Assembly: GCA_016930175.1 (NCBI GenBank) | Contig: JAFGHJ010000030.1 | Location: forward strand, 1 to 64,000 | Source of the DNA: Caldifarciminota bacterium | GTDB lineage: Bacteria > Hydrothermota > UBA3072 | DNA: 64,000 bases | Reading direction: 5' to 3' | Shown here: in pieces, positions 9,244 to 17,881 of the stretch | How the letters are laid out: each line of letters begins with the position of its first letter | Position numbering within the stretch: the stretch's first letter is position 1 | The notes under the pieces: model-generated | The model's database searches: none | Seen by the model: the letters and a program-made list of their open reading frames with translations, nothing else | Told to the model about the DNA's origin: nothing | Position numbers and translations under genes: made by a program

Positions 9244-10362
9244 TTATTTTATTATCAGCAGCTTTTTGGTATTTTTATAAGAATTCGTTTGCATCCGACA
9301 GAAATAGATGCCAGAAGGAATATCTTCGGGTGTCCACTCCACTGTGTGTTTACCTCGCCCGTATCTTGCTTCCGTTACGGTATCTATGGTTTGTCCCAGA
9401 ATATTTAAAATATCGATTGTCACCTTTGAGGATTTCGGGAGATTGAATTCGATAATCGTTTTATCTTCGAATGGATTCGGATAACTCAGAAAGGATATCC
9501 CGGGAGTTTCATAATTATCGTCGATACCACCTGATTCATCGATTAGTTCTATAGTCCCAAAACCGTCAGCGTTAATCCAGTGGTCGTTATACTCGTCTTC
9601 GGGAACCTCAACAGACCCGAAAAAGTTGTCCCGTGTTTTAGGCTCTTCATTGATGCTGTCATTATCGCAGTATGCCAGGGAGAGACCTGAGATTTTACCT
9701 TCAGACAGGTCTACCCTGGATTCTTCGGGATTACCGATATTAAAAGAATCGGCGTATACTGCCAGTGAGAATTCCCATGTGTATTGATTCCCGTCTTTTC
9801 TCATAGCGAGCTCCGGAAAATGACTGGCGTAGTTCACTGTGGATCCCGGCCCGGTCATATCGCATACTACAAAATCATTGTTAACTTCACCGTCTTCCGG
9901 AGCATCGACCACAATATGATAGGCAAACGCATTTTCTGTATCTTCATAATTATGAACACCTCCGGACTTATCTTCATCTATAAAGACTTCCACAATATCA
10001 TACTGATAATAGTCCCCGGGACCAAATACATAGCCGTCGACGAAAACGTCGTCGGTAATTTCTACCAAAAAGTATAAAACATTCTCTGTTGATGACCAGA
10101 CTATTTTGTATTGTCCGGTGTAATCATCCGCTTCCACGGACCCACCCCATGGGATCCAGACCTGATTTATTTCTTGCCATTCCACATTTCCCCAGCAGGC
10201 ATCGTCGCTTAGTCCGTCGATTGTAGGAACATTTTCCACGTCCGGGGTTTTAACCGTATCATCCTGAACTCTGGTACCGGAAGATTCAGCCACACCAGAA
10301 ATAGAAAAAAATATTAAAAAGAAAAAAACACTTACAAATTTAAAATATTGTCTAATAGACAA
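9244..10362 (-). CDS. Secreted protein with CBM9-like domain and C-terminal sorting domain
   Basis: 372 residues. Signal peptide at 1-25 (hydrophobic core FVSVFFFLIFFSISGVAES). The central region (about 40-270) begins VPTIDGLSDDACWG and contains VEFIDEDKSGG-like strands, the pattern of carbohydrate-binding family 9-like domains. The C-terminal 80 residues start SYPNPFEDKTIIEFNLP and end IPSGIYFCRM...KKLLIIK, a type-A gliding/T9SS sorting domain. It is thus predicted to be exported and cell-surface attached, binding polysaccharide. Strong promoter at 10455-10428; a Shine-Dalgarno AAAGGAGG precedes the ATG. Confidence 0.83.
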   Translation of the reverse strand: MSIRQYFKFVSVFFFLIFFSISGVAESSGTRVQDDTVKTPDVENVPTIDGLSDDACWGNVEWQEINQVWIPWGGSVEADDYTGQYKIVWSSTENVLYFLVEITDDVFVDGYVFGPGDYYQYDIVEVFIDEDKSGGVHNYEDTENAFAYHIVVDAPEDGEVNNDFVVCDMTGPGSTVNYASHFPELAMRKDGNQYTWEFSLAVYADSFNIGNPEESRVDLSEGKISGLSLAYCDNDSINEEPKTRDNFFGSVEVPEDEYNDHWINADGFGTIELIDESGGIDDNYETPGISFLSYPNPFEDKTIIEFNLPKSSKVTIDILNILGQTIDTVTEARYGRGKHTVEWTPEDIPSGIYFCRMQTNSYKNTKKLLIIK

Positions 10363-10427
10363 TTTAACCTCCTTTATTAGATACGCTTATAAAATTTCTT
10401 AAGACCTTTCAAAAATTTCTTATAGTA

Positions 10428-10455
10428 TTTATAGCTTTTTTTGTGATAGTGTCAA
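10428..10455 (-). promoter_or_regulatory. Sigma-70-type promoter of the CBM9-like protein gene
   Basis: TTGACA at 10455-10450, 16-bp spacer, TATAAA at 10433-10428. Confidence 0.6.
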
Positions 10456-10565
10456 GTAGTTGAAAAATTTTTTCAAAAGATTAAACACTTATGAAATAGA
10501 AAATCTGTGCAAATCAGTGTAAATCCGTGGCTATTATAGGGGTTGTTTGGTGAGGTTCTTCTCTA

Positions 10566-11423
10566 TTAAAGGTAAAATTTATAACTAAGTAACTTGTATA
10601 TCAACTTTGCGGCGAGGAAATCCGATGCCTTGTTTTCAGTTGGGCAGAGTTCAACAACGTCAAAACCAATTAAATTTCTATTTTTACAGACTTCTTTCAG
10701 TAGCTTTATAACAGCGTACCAGCCTAGACCACCAGGTTCGGGTGTTCCCGTGGATGGAAGGACCGCCGGGTCAAAAACGTCAAGATCTAACGATATATAA
10801 ACATTTTTGTTGAGTTTACCTATGGCTTTTTCTATCCATTCTTCGGAATTGTAAATGTCCCGAGCAAAAAAGATATTATCCTTATCGATATTTTTTAATT
10901 CCGACGAATCCTGGCTCCTTATTCCTATCGAAATAATATTGTTGTTTATTTCTTTTACTCTCGCCATAACACATGCGTGGCTGTATTTGTTGTCAAGGTA
11001 AGAATCCCTCATGTCGGTATGTGCATCGAGATGAAGAATAGATATATCTTTATAATTTTCATGGTGAGCTTTTATAGCAGGAAAAGATATAGAGTGTTCG
11101 CCGCCAAGTGTCAAGACAAACTTTCCGTCCTTTATTAATTCCGACACCCGTTCATAAACGCATTTAATCATTTCTTCGGAACTGTTTGATAAAATTTCTT
11201 CTGCAGTGAATATTCCTTTTTTATATACTTCAGAACTTGTCTCAATATCGTAGAGTTCCATATTCATGGATGCTTCAATTATTGCTTTTGGACCCCTGTC
11301 CGATCCCTTAATCCATGAACTTGTTTTATCAAAAGGTACTGGTAATACAACTATCTTTGCGTATTTATAATTAATGAGCTTATCGGAAAGCCCGCCGAAA
11401 TTGTAAGGGACGGATTCGGACAT
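10566..11423 (-). CDS. speB: Agmatinase / ureohydrolase
   Basis: 285 residues, typical length. All binuclear manganese ligands are visible: GGEHS (His 110), DAHTD (Asp 133, His 135, Asp 137) and SLDLDVFDP (Asp 213, Asp 215), plus the His 149 region YSHACVM. The enzyme hydrolyses agmatine to putrescine and urea. It directly follows the pyruvoyl arginine decarboxylase gene (start codon adjoining the previous stop), so arginine to agmatine to putrescine is encoded in one unit. Agmatinase rather than arginase is inferred from this context. Confidence 0.92.
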   Translation of the reverse strand: MSESVPYNFGGLSDKLINYKYAKIVVLPVPFDKTSSWIKGSDRGPKAIIEASMNMELYDIETSSEVYKKGIFTAEEILSNSSEEMIKCVYERVSELIKDGKFVLTLGGEHSISFPAIKAHHENYKDISILHLDAHTDMRDSYLDNKYSHACVMARVKEINNNIISIGIRSQDSSELKNIDKDNIFFARDIYNSEEWIEKAIGKLNKNVYISLDLDVFDPAVLPSTGTPEPGGLGWYAVIKLLKEVCKNRNLIGFDVVELCPTENKASDFLAAKLIYKLLSYKFYL

Positions 11424-11972
11424 TTACCTTACAGGTATGAAAACTGCGGCGGCAAGGACTGTCGTCCATAGACCGTCTTTATTTCCTTCTGCGGACTGGC
11501 ATATATTCCAGGTTTTGAATATGTGTTCGCTTGCCTGATAGACCTGTTTCCTTTCATCCCATGCCTGATCGGAATCAAAAGGTATCCCCAGGGTTGAAGC
11601 AAGCATTGTAGCTGCAAGATCTTCAGCGTATTCTCCACTCTTTTTAGCGGTTTCTCCATAAGCATGGTGTTCTGATAGATATCCGTAATTGTTTTTATCC
11701 GAAGGAATCGCAACTCCGATTGCGGAGGAAACCAGCCGGTTCGGTTCATTGGTCGAATTCCTTGCCATAACAACGAAAGTTATTACTCCGGGGCTTAGCT
11801 TCGAAAGACCTTCCTCTCTCGATATTTGTTTGCAAAATGGCGGCAAAATACTGGAAACATTAACCAAATTACATTTTTCAATGCCGCCGTTCCTTAATGC
11901 AAGCTCGAATGAAGCAAGATTATCTTTATGAATACCAACACCTTTGGTAAAAAATACCTCTTTTGGCGTCAT
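11424..11972 (-). CDS. pdaD: Pyruvoyl-dependent arginine decarboxylase
   Basis: 182 residues. The self-processing site NVSSILPP is present; cleavage between Ser 40 and Ser 41 would give beta and alpha chains with a pyruvoyl group on the latter. It also has the conserved SAIGVAIP and [12 protein letters not shown] segments. It decarboxylates arginine to agmatine and is cytoplasmic. The enzyme is widespread in archaea, chlamydiae and some bacteria. It lies between the deoxyhypusine-synthase-like gene (4 bases upstream) and speB (directly adjoining), so a single polyamine operon is very likely. Confidence 0.92.
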   Translation of the reverse strand: MTPKEVFFTKGVGIHKDNLASFELALRNGGIEKCNLVNVSSILPPFCKQISREEGLSKLSPGVITFVVMARNSTNEPNRLVSSAIGVAIPSDKNNYGYLSEHHAYGETAKKSGEYAEDLAATMLASTLGIPFDSDQAWDERKQVYQASEHIFKTWNICQSAEGNKDGLWTTVLAAAVFIPVR

Positions 11973-11976
11973 TTTT

Positions 11977-13008
11977 CTATTCCCCCTCCTTATTCAATAA
12001 ATTGTTAAATTTTTTTTCTTCTCTATTCTTCCAACTTCCTCTATGGTAGGCATAGCTTGCTAAAAGTGGTAAGGCTATAGTTGCCTCGGAAAAAACCATT
12101 TGTTCGGAGCCTTCGTCAACTTTTCCCCATGAGTGGGCTTCTTTTAGAGTTGAACCGGATAGACCTCCGTCTCTTTCGTCAGCGACCGTTATCTGTATAG
12201 CATACTTATGCATGTTTGCTTTTTTCTCAAGAATATCTGCAGCTACTGTTACGTCCTGTGCGAAGTTTTTGGGGACTCCTCCTCCAATCATTAAAAGACC
12301 CGTTTCCTTGGAATTTACTTTAATTTTAGTAAGTTCCAGAAAATCTTTGACGGAGTCTATAGATACTTTAGCCTTTTTCTTTCTTTTCCATTGATGGTAT
12401 ACCAGACCAAAACCAGCGCTTGAATCTGAAAAAGCAGGTACAAATATCGGGAGGTTTTTTTCGTAGGATATTCGGACTACTGATTCTTTTCCCATGTTTT
12501 TTTTCTTCAAATATTGACCCATGAATTTAATAAATTCACGAGAAGAGTAGGGGGCAGCCTCAATACTGTCTGCGATTTCTGCTATTGTCATGTCGCAGAT
12601 TCTTAATTGTTCTTCATCTATATATGTATCGTATATTCTGTCGATCATTAATTTCATCAATTCGTTATCGTCCACCTGGGGTGTGCCACGGAAATGTTTG
12701 AACCCTAGTGCCTCAAAGAAGTCCTGGTCTACTATTATTGCTCCGGTGGAAACTATGGCATCTACCATGTTATTATTAACCATGTCGAATACAACTTTCC
12801 GTAAACCCGCGCTAAAAATAGAACCCGCGAGACATAATATTATTGAACAATCTGTATCCGATAACATTGAGTCATAAATCTTTGCGGCTCTTGCTAAGTT
12901 TCTTGCCTGGAAAGCCGTTTTGTCGAACTGCTCAATTATGGGTATTGAATCGAAGGCTTTTATATCTATGTGTTTGATTTCTTTATTTAAATAGTGTTTC
13001 TTTTTCAT
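11977..13008 (-). CDS. Deoxyhypusine synthase-like enzyme (probable polyamine aminobutyltransferase)
   Basis: 343 residues, full length for the DHS family. NAD-binding segments [21 protein letters not shown]-like ([14 protein letters not shown]) and IGGGVPKNF are present, as is the region of the catalytic lysine AHSWGKV (Lys 296). In eukaryotes and archaea the family modifies eIF5A; bacteria lack that target. Here the gene leads an operon with arginine decarboxylase and agmatinase, which make its likely substrate putrescine, so a homospermidine-type reaction is inferred. Promoter at 13072-13045; Shine-Dalgarno GAGGAGGTAAT before the ATG. Confidence 0.85.
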   Translation of the reverse strand: MKKKHYLNKEIKHIDIKAFDSIPIIEQFDKTAFQARNLARAAKIYDSMLSDTDCSIILCLAGSIFSAGLRKVVFDMVNNNMVDAIVSTGAIIVDQDFFEALGFKHFRGTPQVDDNELMKLMIDRIYDTYIDEEQLRICDMTIAEIADSIEAAPYSSREFIKFMGQYLKKKNMGKESVVRISYEKNLPIFVPAFSDSSAGFGLVYHQWKRKKKAKVSIDSVKDFLELTKIKVNSKETGLLMIGGGVPKNFAQDVTVAADILEKKANMHKYAIQITVADERDGGLSGSTLKEAHSWGKVDEGSEQMVFSEATIALPLLASYAYHRGSWKNREEKKFNNLLNKEGE

Positions 13009-13044
13009 GCTCTATTACCTCCTCAAAAAACATGCTAATGTTGC

Positions 13045-13072
13045 AATATACAAAAAAAACCTCGGACGTCAA
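13045..13072 (-). promoter_or_regulatory. Sigma-70-type promoter of the polyamine operon
   Basis: TTGACG at 13072-13067, 16-bp spacer, TATATT at 13050-13045, 37 bases before the first ATG. Confidence 0.6.
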
Positions 13073-13205
13073 GAGTTAACGGCTGAAAATTTTCGGGTAT
13101 GAGGTGGGTTCAGCGGAAAGCCGATAGCGTTAAGCCGTCAGCGTACTATTTTATGTTTCTTTATGCTTGACATTTTAAAGGATTTTGGGTAACTATTATG
13201 GATAT

Positions 13206-13691
13206 ATGAAAAGGGAAAGTAGGATTCTAATAAGAAATTATGGTAAAAAAGACTTAGAACGGCTGATCTTTATTGTGCATACTACAATTAAAAAGGCTTA
13301 TACTGGCGTTTACCCGGATGAGGCGATAGAGTATTTTTTAAATCTTCACTCAAAAGAAAATATCGAGAAAGACATCCCAAATGGTTGTACGTTTATGCTG
13401 GAATTGGATGGGAAAATTATCGCAAGCGGGTCAATAGTCGAAAGTGAAATAAAGAGAGTTTTTGTTTTGCCTCGTTACCAGGGTAAAGGTTACGGTAGAA
13501 AAATAATGGCAAGGATAGAGAAAGCCGCTTTGAGAAATGGGATTCGCAGAGTCGAATTGTGCGCATCGCTTCCTTCAAAAGATTTTTATCTGGCATTGGG
13601 GTACGAGATTGTCAGGTTTACTTATTTGCCGGTGAATAACAATAAGAAATTAGAATATTATGATATGGAGAAATATTTAGGGGAAAATTGA
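13206..13691 (+). CDS. GNAT family N-acetyltransferase
   Basis: 161 residues from the ATG at 13206; the frame could begin seven codons earlier at a TTG (13185) preceded by AAAGGA. The acetyl-CoA-binding motif is present as VLPRYQGKGYGRKIM, and the C-terminal strand ASLPSKDFYLALGYEIV is typical. The substrate is unknown. TTGACA at 13167 and a weak TAACTA at 13190 would put transcription start within a few bases of the ATG, which argues for 13206. It overlaps the next gene by TTGA, so the pair is translationally coupled. Confidence 0.82.
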   Translation: MKRESRILIRNYGKKDLERLIFIVHTTIKKAYTGVYPDEAIEYFLNLHSKENIEKDIPNGCTFMLELDGKIIASGSIVESEIKRVFVLPRYQGKGYGRKIMARIEKAALRNGIRRVELCASLPSKDFYLALGYEIVRFTYLPVNNNKKLEYYDMEKYLGEN

Positions 13692-15019
13692 AAAAAAGAA
13701 ACAACCATGGCGAATTTAAAGAGTTTATTTTATTGATTCTTCTAAAAGAAGGGAAACTAAACCTTGCAAAATTGGAAGAGAAAATATCTCTTTTTATTTC
13801 TTATTTCGCATTAAGTGCTTCTCATTTTGTTGCAGAAGTTTTTGAAAAGATTCCTATTCCCTTTCGTAAAAAAGATTTATTTCAGAAAGAAATTTTTGAT
13901 AAACGGCATAAGGATTTCAAAAAAATTGATTCGGTAAAAAATCAGTGCGAAGAACTAACAGAAGAGAGCTTAATAAGAAAAAATTTGGACGGCGAATATG
14001 AATTAACAGAAAAGGGTAAGTATAAAGCCGAGGATTTTAAAAAAGATTTGGAAAAGGGAGCCTCTGTATTTGAATCTCAAATACAGAGCCCCCAAGCAGC
14101 TACAAGAAATACTTTTATAGTTAATATTTTTCTTACGATAACAAAACTCACAGCTGGTTTTACCAGCGGCAGTGTTGGGCTGATTGCAGATGGAGCAGAT
14201 GCTTGCATAGATACAGCTTCCGCAGCTGCTGTATGGCTGGGTATGAGATTTAAAAAAGAACTGTTAGGAGTTGCGGTTATCATTGTAATGATGTTTGTTA
14301 CCGGAATAGGTGTGGGGGTGGAATCTGTGTCCAAGTTAGTTCAGATTTTTAGCGGAGCTATTGAACCTATTACACATCCTTTACTTGTAATTTTCGTAGA
14401 AATAGTAGCTATGGTATTTGCCGCAGTATTAACTCTTTACCAGAGATATGTAGGTAAAAGCCATGGTAGTTTTGCCCTTATCTCACAATCAGTAGATTCA
14501 AAAAATCATATTTTTGTTGCCGGTGCTGTTATACTGGGGGCTATACTTTCCGTTTTTGGATTACATTTCGTTGATGCCTCTATAGGCGTTTACATATCCT
14601 ATAGGATTTTAAAAGACGCATTCGGACTTACAAAAGAAGCTTTCGCAACCGCAAAAGGCGAGGAAGCGAATTTTGATAAATATAAATATCTCTTTGAAGA
14701 ACAATGGCATCTATCGAAGCTTGAATCTTTTAGGCTATGGGTTTTGTACACGATAAGAGAAAACAAAATAAAGAGTGGAGAAAAAATAATCAAAAGTTTA
14801 AAGGACACTTTCGACCCTGAATATATGCCAGTAATCAGCGAGTTTAAATTCAGTCTTGGCAAGGGTTTTAATTTTGGGGCAAAATTCAATATTTTAATCA
14901 AACCTCTTTTAGAAAAAAATTTAATAGTTGAGAATCAAGGTGGATTTTCTCTAACAAAAGAAGGTGAAAGACACCTTGATAGAAAGTTTCATCTAATACG
15001 ATACCATGAGCATAAATGA
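13688..15019 (+). CDS. Cation diffusion facilitator-like transporter with winged-helix-like ends
   Basis: 443 residues, TTG start preceded by AGGGGA. The middle (about 138-335) is a CDF transporter: TRNTFIVNIFLTITKLTAGF, the signature SGSVGLIADGADACID with a DxxxD metal pair, then four further membrane helices. In the fifth helix the usual HxxxD pair appears as DSKNH, i.e. reversed. Both ends are soluble: about 8-130 and 340-443 have winged-helix/PadR-like character, each ending in a LT-E-KG-type wing (ELTEKGKYKAEDF; SLTKEGERHLD). Metal efflux with a built-in DNA-binding or sensing module is my inference. Coupled to the GNAT gene upstream. Confidence 0.72.
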   Translation: MKKRNNHGEFKEFILLILLKEGKLNLAKLEEKISLFISYFALSASHFVAEVFEKIPIPFRKKDLFQKEIFDKRHKDFKKIDSVKNQCEELTEESLIRKNLDGEYELTEKGKYKAEDFKKDLEKGASVFESQIQSPQAATRNTFIVNIFLTITKLTAGFTSGSVGLIADGADACIDTASAAAVWLGMRFKKELLGVAVIIVMMFVTGIGVGVESVSKLVQIFSGAIEPITHPLLVIFVEIVAMVFAAVLTLYQRYVGKSHGSFALISQSVDSKNHIFVAGAVILGAILSVFGLHFVDASIGVYISYRILKDAFGLTKEAFATAKGEEANFDKYKYLFEEQWHLSKLESFRLWVLYTIRENKIKSGEKIIKSLKDTFDPEYMPVISEFKFSLGKGFNFGAKFNILIKPLLEKNLIVENQGGFSLTKEGERHLDRKFHLIRYHEHK

Positions 15020-15328
15020 TAAATTCATTTAGTCCCGGCGTTAAGTATCTTCGTTAAGAAGAGAAAAAATTTGTGCTATTTGTGTGAGTTAGGGTTTAGG
15101 GTTTCGTTTTAAAGTTTCGAGTTAAAAACAACAAAAATAAATCCTTTTAAATCTGAGTTCATCTGCGTCCCAACTTAGAACTTTGGATTTGGGGGTGGGT
15201 TTTATTAACAAAAAAATAATATTTTTTTTGGTTGTGTGGTGGGGCTTTGTGTTCTTTGTGTGAGATTAATTTTGGGTGGTAGTGGGTGTGGGTTCTTGAC
15301 AATAAAATAGACTTTGTTAATATGAGCT
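15020..15328 (+). repeat. Intergenic word mosaic upstream of alaS
   Basis: This 309-base gap has no credible open frame. It contains in order: TTGTGCTATTTGTGTGAGTT, a GTTTAGGG doublet, a GGTTTCG...AAAGTTTCGAGTTA block (15100-15124, matched at 55081-55106), TCATCTGCGTCCCAACTTAG, GGATTTGGGGGTGGG, and at 15244-15300 a CTTTGTGTTCTTTGTGTGAG block. The last ends in the TTGAC that forms the -35 box of alaS; a diverged copy lies at 48686-48729. Confidence 0.65.
15296..15323 (+). promoter_or_regulatory. alaS promoter, leaderless arrangement
   Basis: TTGACA at 15296-15301, 16-bp spacer, TAATAT at 15318-15323. The alaS ATG begins at 15329, five bases after the -10 box, exactly where transcription should start, and no Shine-Dalgarno sequence exists. 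Confidence 0.65.
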
Positions 15329-17881
15329 ATGTGGAATTCGGATAAATTAGTAGAAGAATTTCTTAAATTTTTCAAAGAAAAAGGGCATAAAATAGTCGAT
15401 TCATCACCGCTGATTCCCGGCGATAAGACACTGCTATTTACTTCTGCAGGTATGGTCCAATTTAAACCTTTATGGTCCGGTGAGATGCCAGTCGAATTCA
15501 GCCGGGCGGCATCGGTTCAAAAGTGCCTCAGGCTGTCTGATTTGACTGAAGTGGGTAAAACTTTCTGGCACGATACTTTTTTTGAAATGCTCGGGAATTT
15601 TTCCTTTGGTGATTATTTTAAAGAGGAAACGCTTAAATGGGGATGGGAATTCCTGACTGAAATTCTCGGAATTGCTGAGGAAAAACTTTTTATATCCGTA
15701 TATACTGAGGATGAAGAAGCTTATAATATTTGGAAAGAAGGAATCGGAGTATCCGAAAAAAAGATAATTAGAAGGGATGATAATTTCTGGGGACCCGCGG
15801 GCGGAAGAGGTCCCTGCGGGCCCGACAGTGAGATTTTTTATGATATGGGGAAAAAGTTTGGGAACTGTGAGTTCGACGGAGAATGCGATAGATACATCGA
15901 ATTGTGGAATCATGTCTTTCCTCAGTACGACCATAAAGAGAATGGCAGGTATCCGCTGAAAAATAAGGGCGTTGATACAGGTATGGGATTAGAGCGGCTC
16001 GCGATGGTAATGCAGGATAAACCTTCTATATTTGAAACCGATTTGTTCTTTCCTATAATTCAGGCAGCAGAAGATTTATCCGGAGCAAAGTACAAAGATA
16101 ACGAAAAAATTTTCAATATTATTGCGGATCATACAAGAGCATTGGTTTTTGCTATAAGTGAAGGGGCTTATCCCGGAAATACCGGAAGGGGATATGTTTT
16201 AAGGAGATTGGTAAGGCGAGCCTTAACTTCGGCCAGGAAAATCGGTGTGGAAAAGCCAATATTGAGTGAACTGGTTCCTTCTGTTATTTCAATAATGCGG
16301 AAGCGCTATCCTTACCTCAAAGGCAAAATCGAACAGGTTACACTTATTATAAAATCAGAAGAGGAAAGCTTTATAGAGACTCTGGCTTCAGGGATTTCGA
16401 TTTTAAGTGAAATCGTCGATGCGGCTAAAAATAAGAAAAATTTAAAAATAGGCGGGGAAGATGCATTTAAACTGTATGATACTTACGGGTTTCCCTTTAC
16501 TTTAACCAAAGAGATAGCCGAAGAAGAAGGACTTTCTGTGGATGAGGAAGGGTTTAAAAAAGAGATGGAGAAACAAAAAGACAGAGGACGTCAAAAGCAT
16601 GAATTTGAAGCCGAAGATAAAATTAAGTGGGAAATTGTGAAAAAAAATGAATCGAAATTTGTTGGTTACGATAAAGAAAAGTGCGAAAGCGAGATTTTAG
16701 CCTATAGAAAACTAAACGGTGATTTTGAAATTGTTTTGAGCGAGACCCCATTTTATGCAGAGCAAGGAGGGCAGGTAGGTGATACAGGCATAATTGAGGG
16801 GGAAGGCTGGAAGTTGAATGTTAAAGATACTTTCCCTTCAGAGTTAGGTAATGTTCATAAAGGAAAACTCGAAGGGAAATTCAAGATTTCGAAAGTAAGT
16901 GCAAAGATAGACATAGAAAGGCGCAATGCTATAAGAAGAAATCATACCGCTACTCATCTCCTCCATAAAGTTTTAAGACAGGTGCTTGGAGATTGGGTTA
17001 AACAGGAGGGATCTTTCGTAGCTCCCGACCATTTCCGCTTTGATTTTACACACCCAAAGCCGTTAGAGCAAGAGGAAATCGAACTGGTAGAGCAGGAAGT
17101 TAATAAGGCAATTATAAAAGAAATGGAAGTCAAGACGGAGGTGCTATCCTTTGAGGAAGCGAAAAAGAAAGGAGCGGTAGCTCTTTTTACCGAAGAGTAT
17201 GGAGAGACTGTTCGTATGGTTTCCGTTGATGATTTTTCAAGAGAGTTGTGCGGCGGGACTCATCTTAATAACACAGTAGAAGCAGGTCTTTTTAAGATTA
17301 CTTCTGAAACAGGTATAGCATCCGGCGTGAGAAGAATTGAGGGCGTTACCGGATATTCTACATATAAGTGGATGAGAGATATGGAAAATTTGGTACAGGA
17401 GATGGAGTTTCTTCTCGATATAGACAGGAAAAATCTGCCGAAAAGGATTGAAAAGACGCTGGCTTTATTAAAAGAACAAAAGAAACAGATAGACAAAATG
17501 GAAAGTAAGGCAGCTGACACAAGAGTAAAAGAACTGCTAAAAAAGGTTTCTAAAATTGGGAATTATAATTTTGTCGCCGCGGAAGTCGAGGGTAGTAGAG
17601 AATCTTTGAGAAAGATTTCCGGAATATTAAGAGAAAAAATGCCGGAAGGGATAGGTTTACTTACGAGTACTATAGGACCTTCTGTTTTTGTGTTATTATT
17701 TGTGGGCGAAAAATTAACGAAAAAGTTAAATGCGAGCGAATTAATCAAGAAAGTTTGTAAAATAATTAATGGCGGGGGAGGAGGTGATAGAAGAAGGGCA
17801 GAAGGAGGCGGAAGCGAGGTTAAAAAAGTACCTAAAATGCTAAAGGAATTCCCGGAAATTTTGAAAAAAGAACTTAAATGA
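15329..17881 (+). CDS. alaS: Alanyl-tRNA synthetase
   Basis: 850 residues, near the normal bacterial length. The class II catalytic domain starts LVEEFLKFFKEKGHKIV and contains FTSAGMVQFKPLW and GPCGPDSEIFYD. The editing domain carries the zinc motif HTATHLL (about residue 538) and CGGTHL (about 640). The C-terminal C-Ala part is present, with a glycine-rich tail IINGGGGGDRRRAEGGG typical of the family. It charges tRNA-Ala in the cytoplasm and clears mischarged Ser or Gly. The stop overlaps the next ATG (ATGA). Its mRNA is probably leaderless. Confidence 0.98.
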   Translation: MWNSDKLVEEFLKFFKEKGHKIVDSSPLIPGDKTLLFTSAGMVQFKPLWSGEMPVEFSRAASVQKCLRLSDLTEVGKTFWHDTFFEMLGNFSFGDYFKEETLKWGWEFLTEILGIAEEKLFISVYTEDEEAYNIWKEGIGVSEKKIIRRDDNFWGPAGGRGPCGPDSEIFYDMGKKFGNCEFDGECDRYIELWNHVFPQYDHKENGRYPLKNKGVDTGMGLERLAMVMQDKPSIFETDLFFPIIQAAEDLSGAKYKDNEKIFNIIADHTRALVFAISEGAYPGNTGRGYVLRRLVRRALTSARKIGVEKPILSELVPSVISIMRKRYPYLKGKIEQVTLIIKSEEESFIETLASGISILSEIVDAAKNKKNLKIGGEDAFKLYDTYGFPFTLTKEIAEEEGLSVDEEGFKKEMEKQKDRGRQKHEFEAEDKIKWEIVKKNESKFVGYDKEKCESEILAYRKLNGDFEIVLSETPFYAEQGGQVGDTGIIEGEGWKLNVKDTFPSELGNVHKGKLEGKFKISKVSAKIDIERRNAIRRNHTATHLLHKVLRQVLGDWVKQEGSFVAPDHFRFDFTHPKPLEQEEIELVEQEVNKAIIKEMEVKTEVLSFEEAKKKGAVALFTEEYGETVRMVSVDDFSRELCGGTHLNNTVEAGLFKITSETGIASGVRRIEGVTGYSTYKWMRDMENLVQEMEFLLDIDRKNLPKRIEKTLALLKEQKKQIDKMESKAADTRVKELLKKVSKIGNYNFVAAEVEGSRESLRKISGILREKMPEGIGLLTSTIGPSVFVLLFVGEKLTKKLNASELIKKVCKIINGGGGGDRRRAEGGGSEVKKVPKMLKEFPEILKKELK

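Noticed and set aside
11977-13008. True deoxyhypusine synthase acting on a translation factor
   Set aside because: No eIF5A gene is in the window and bacteria lack this target; the operon context points to polyamine synthesis.
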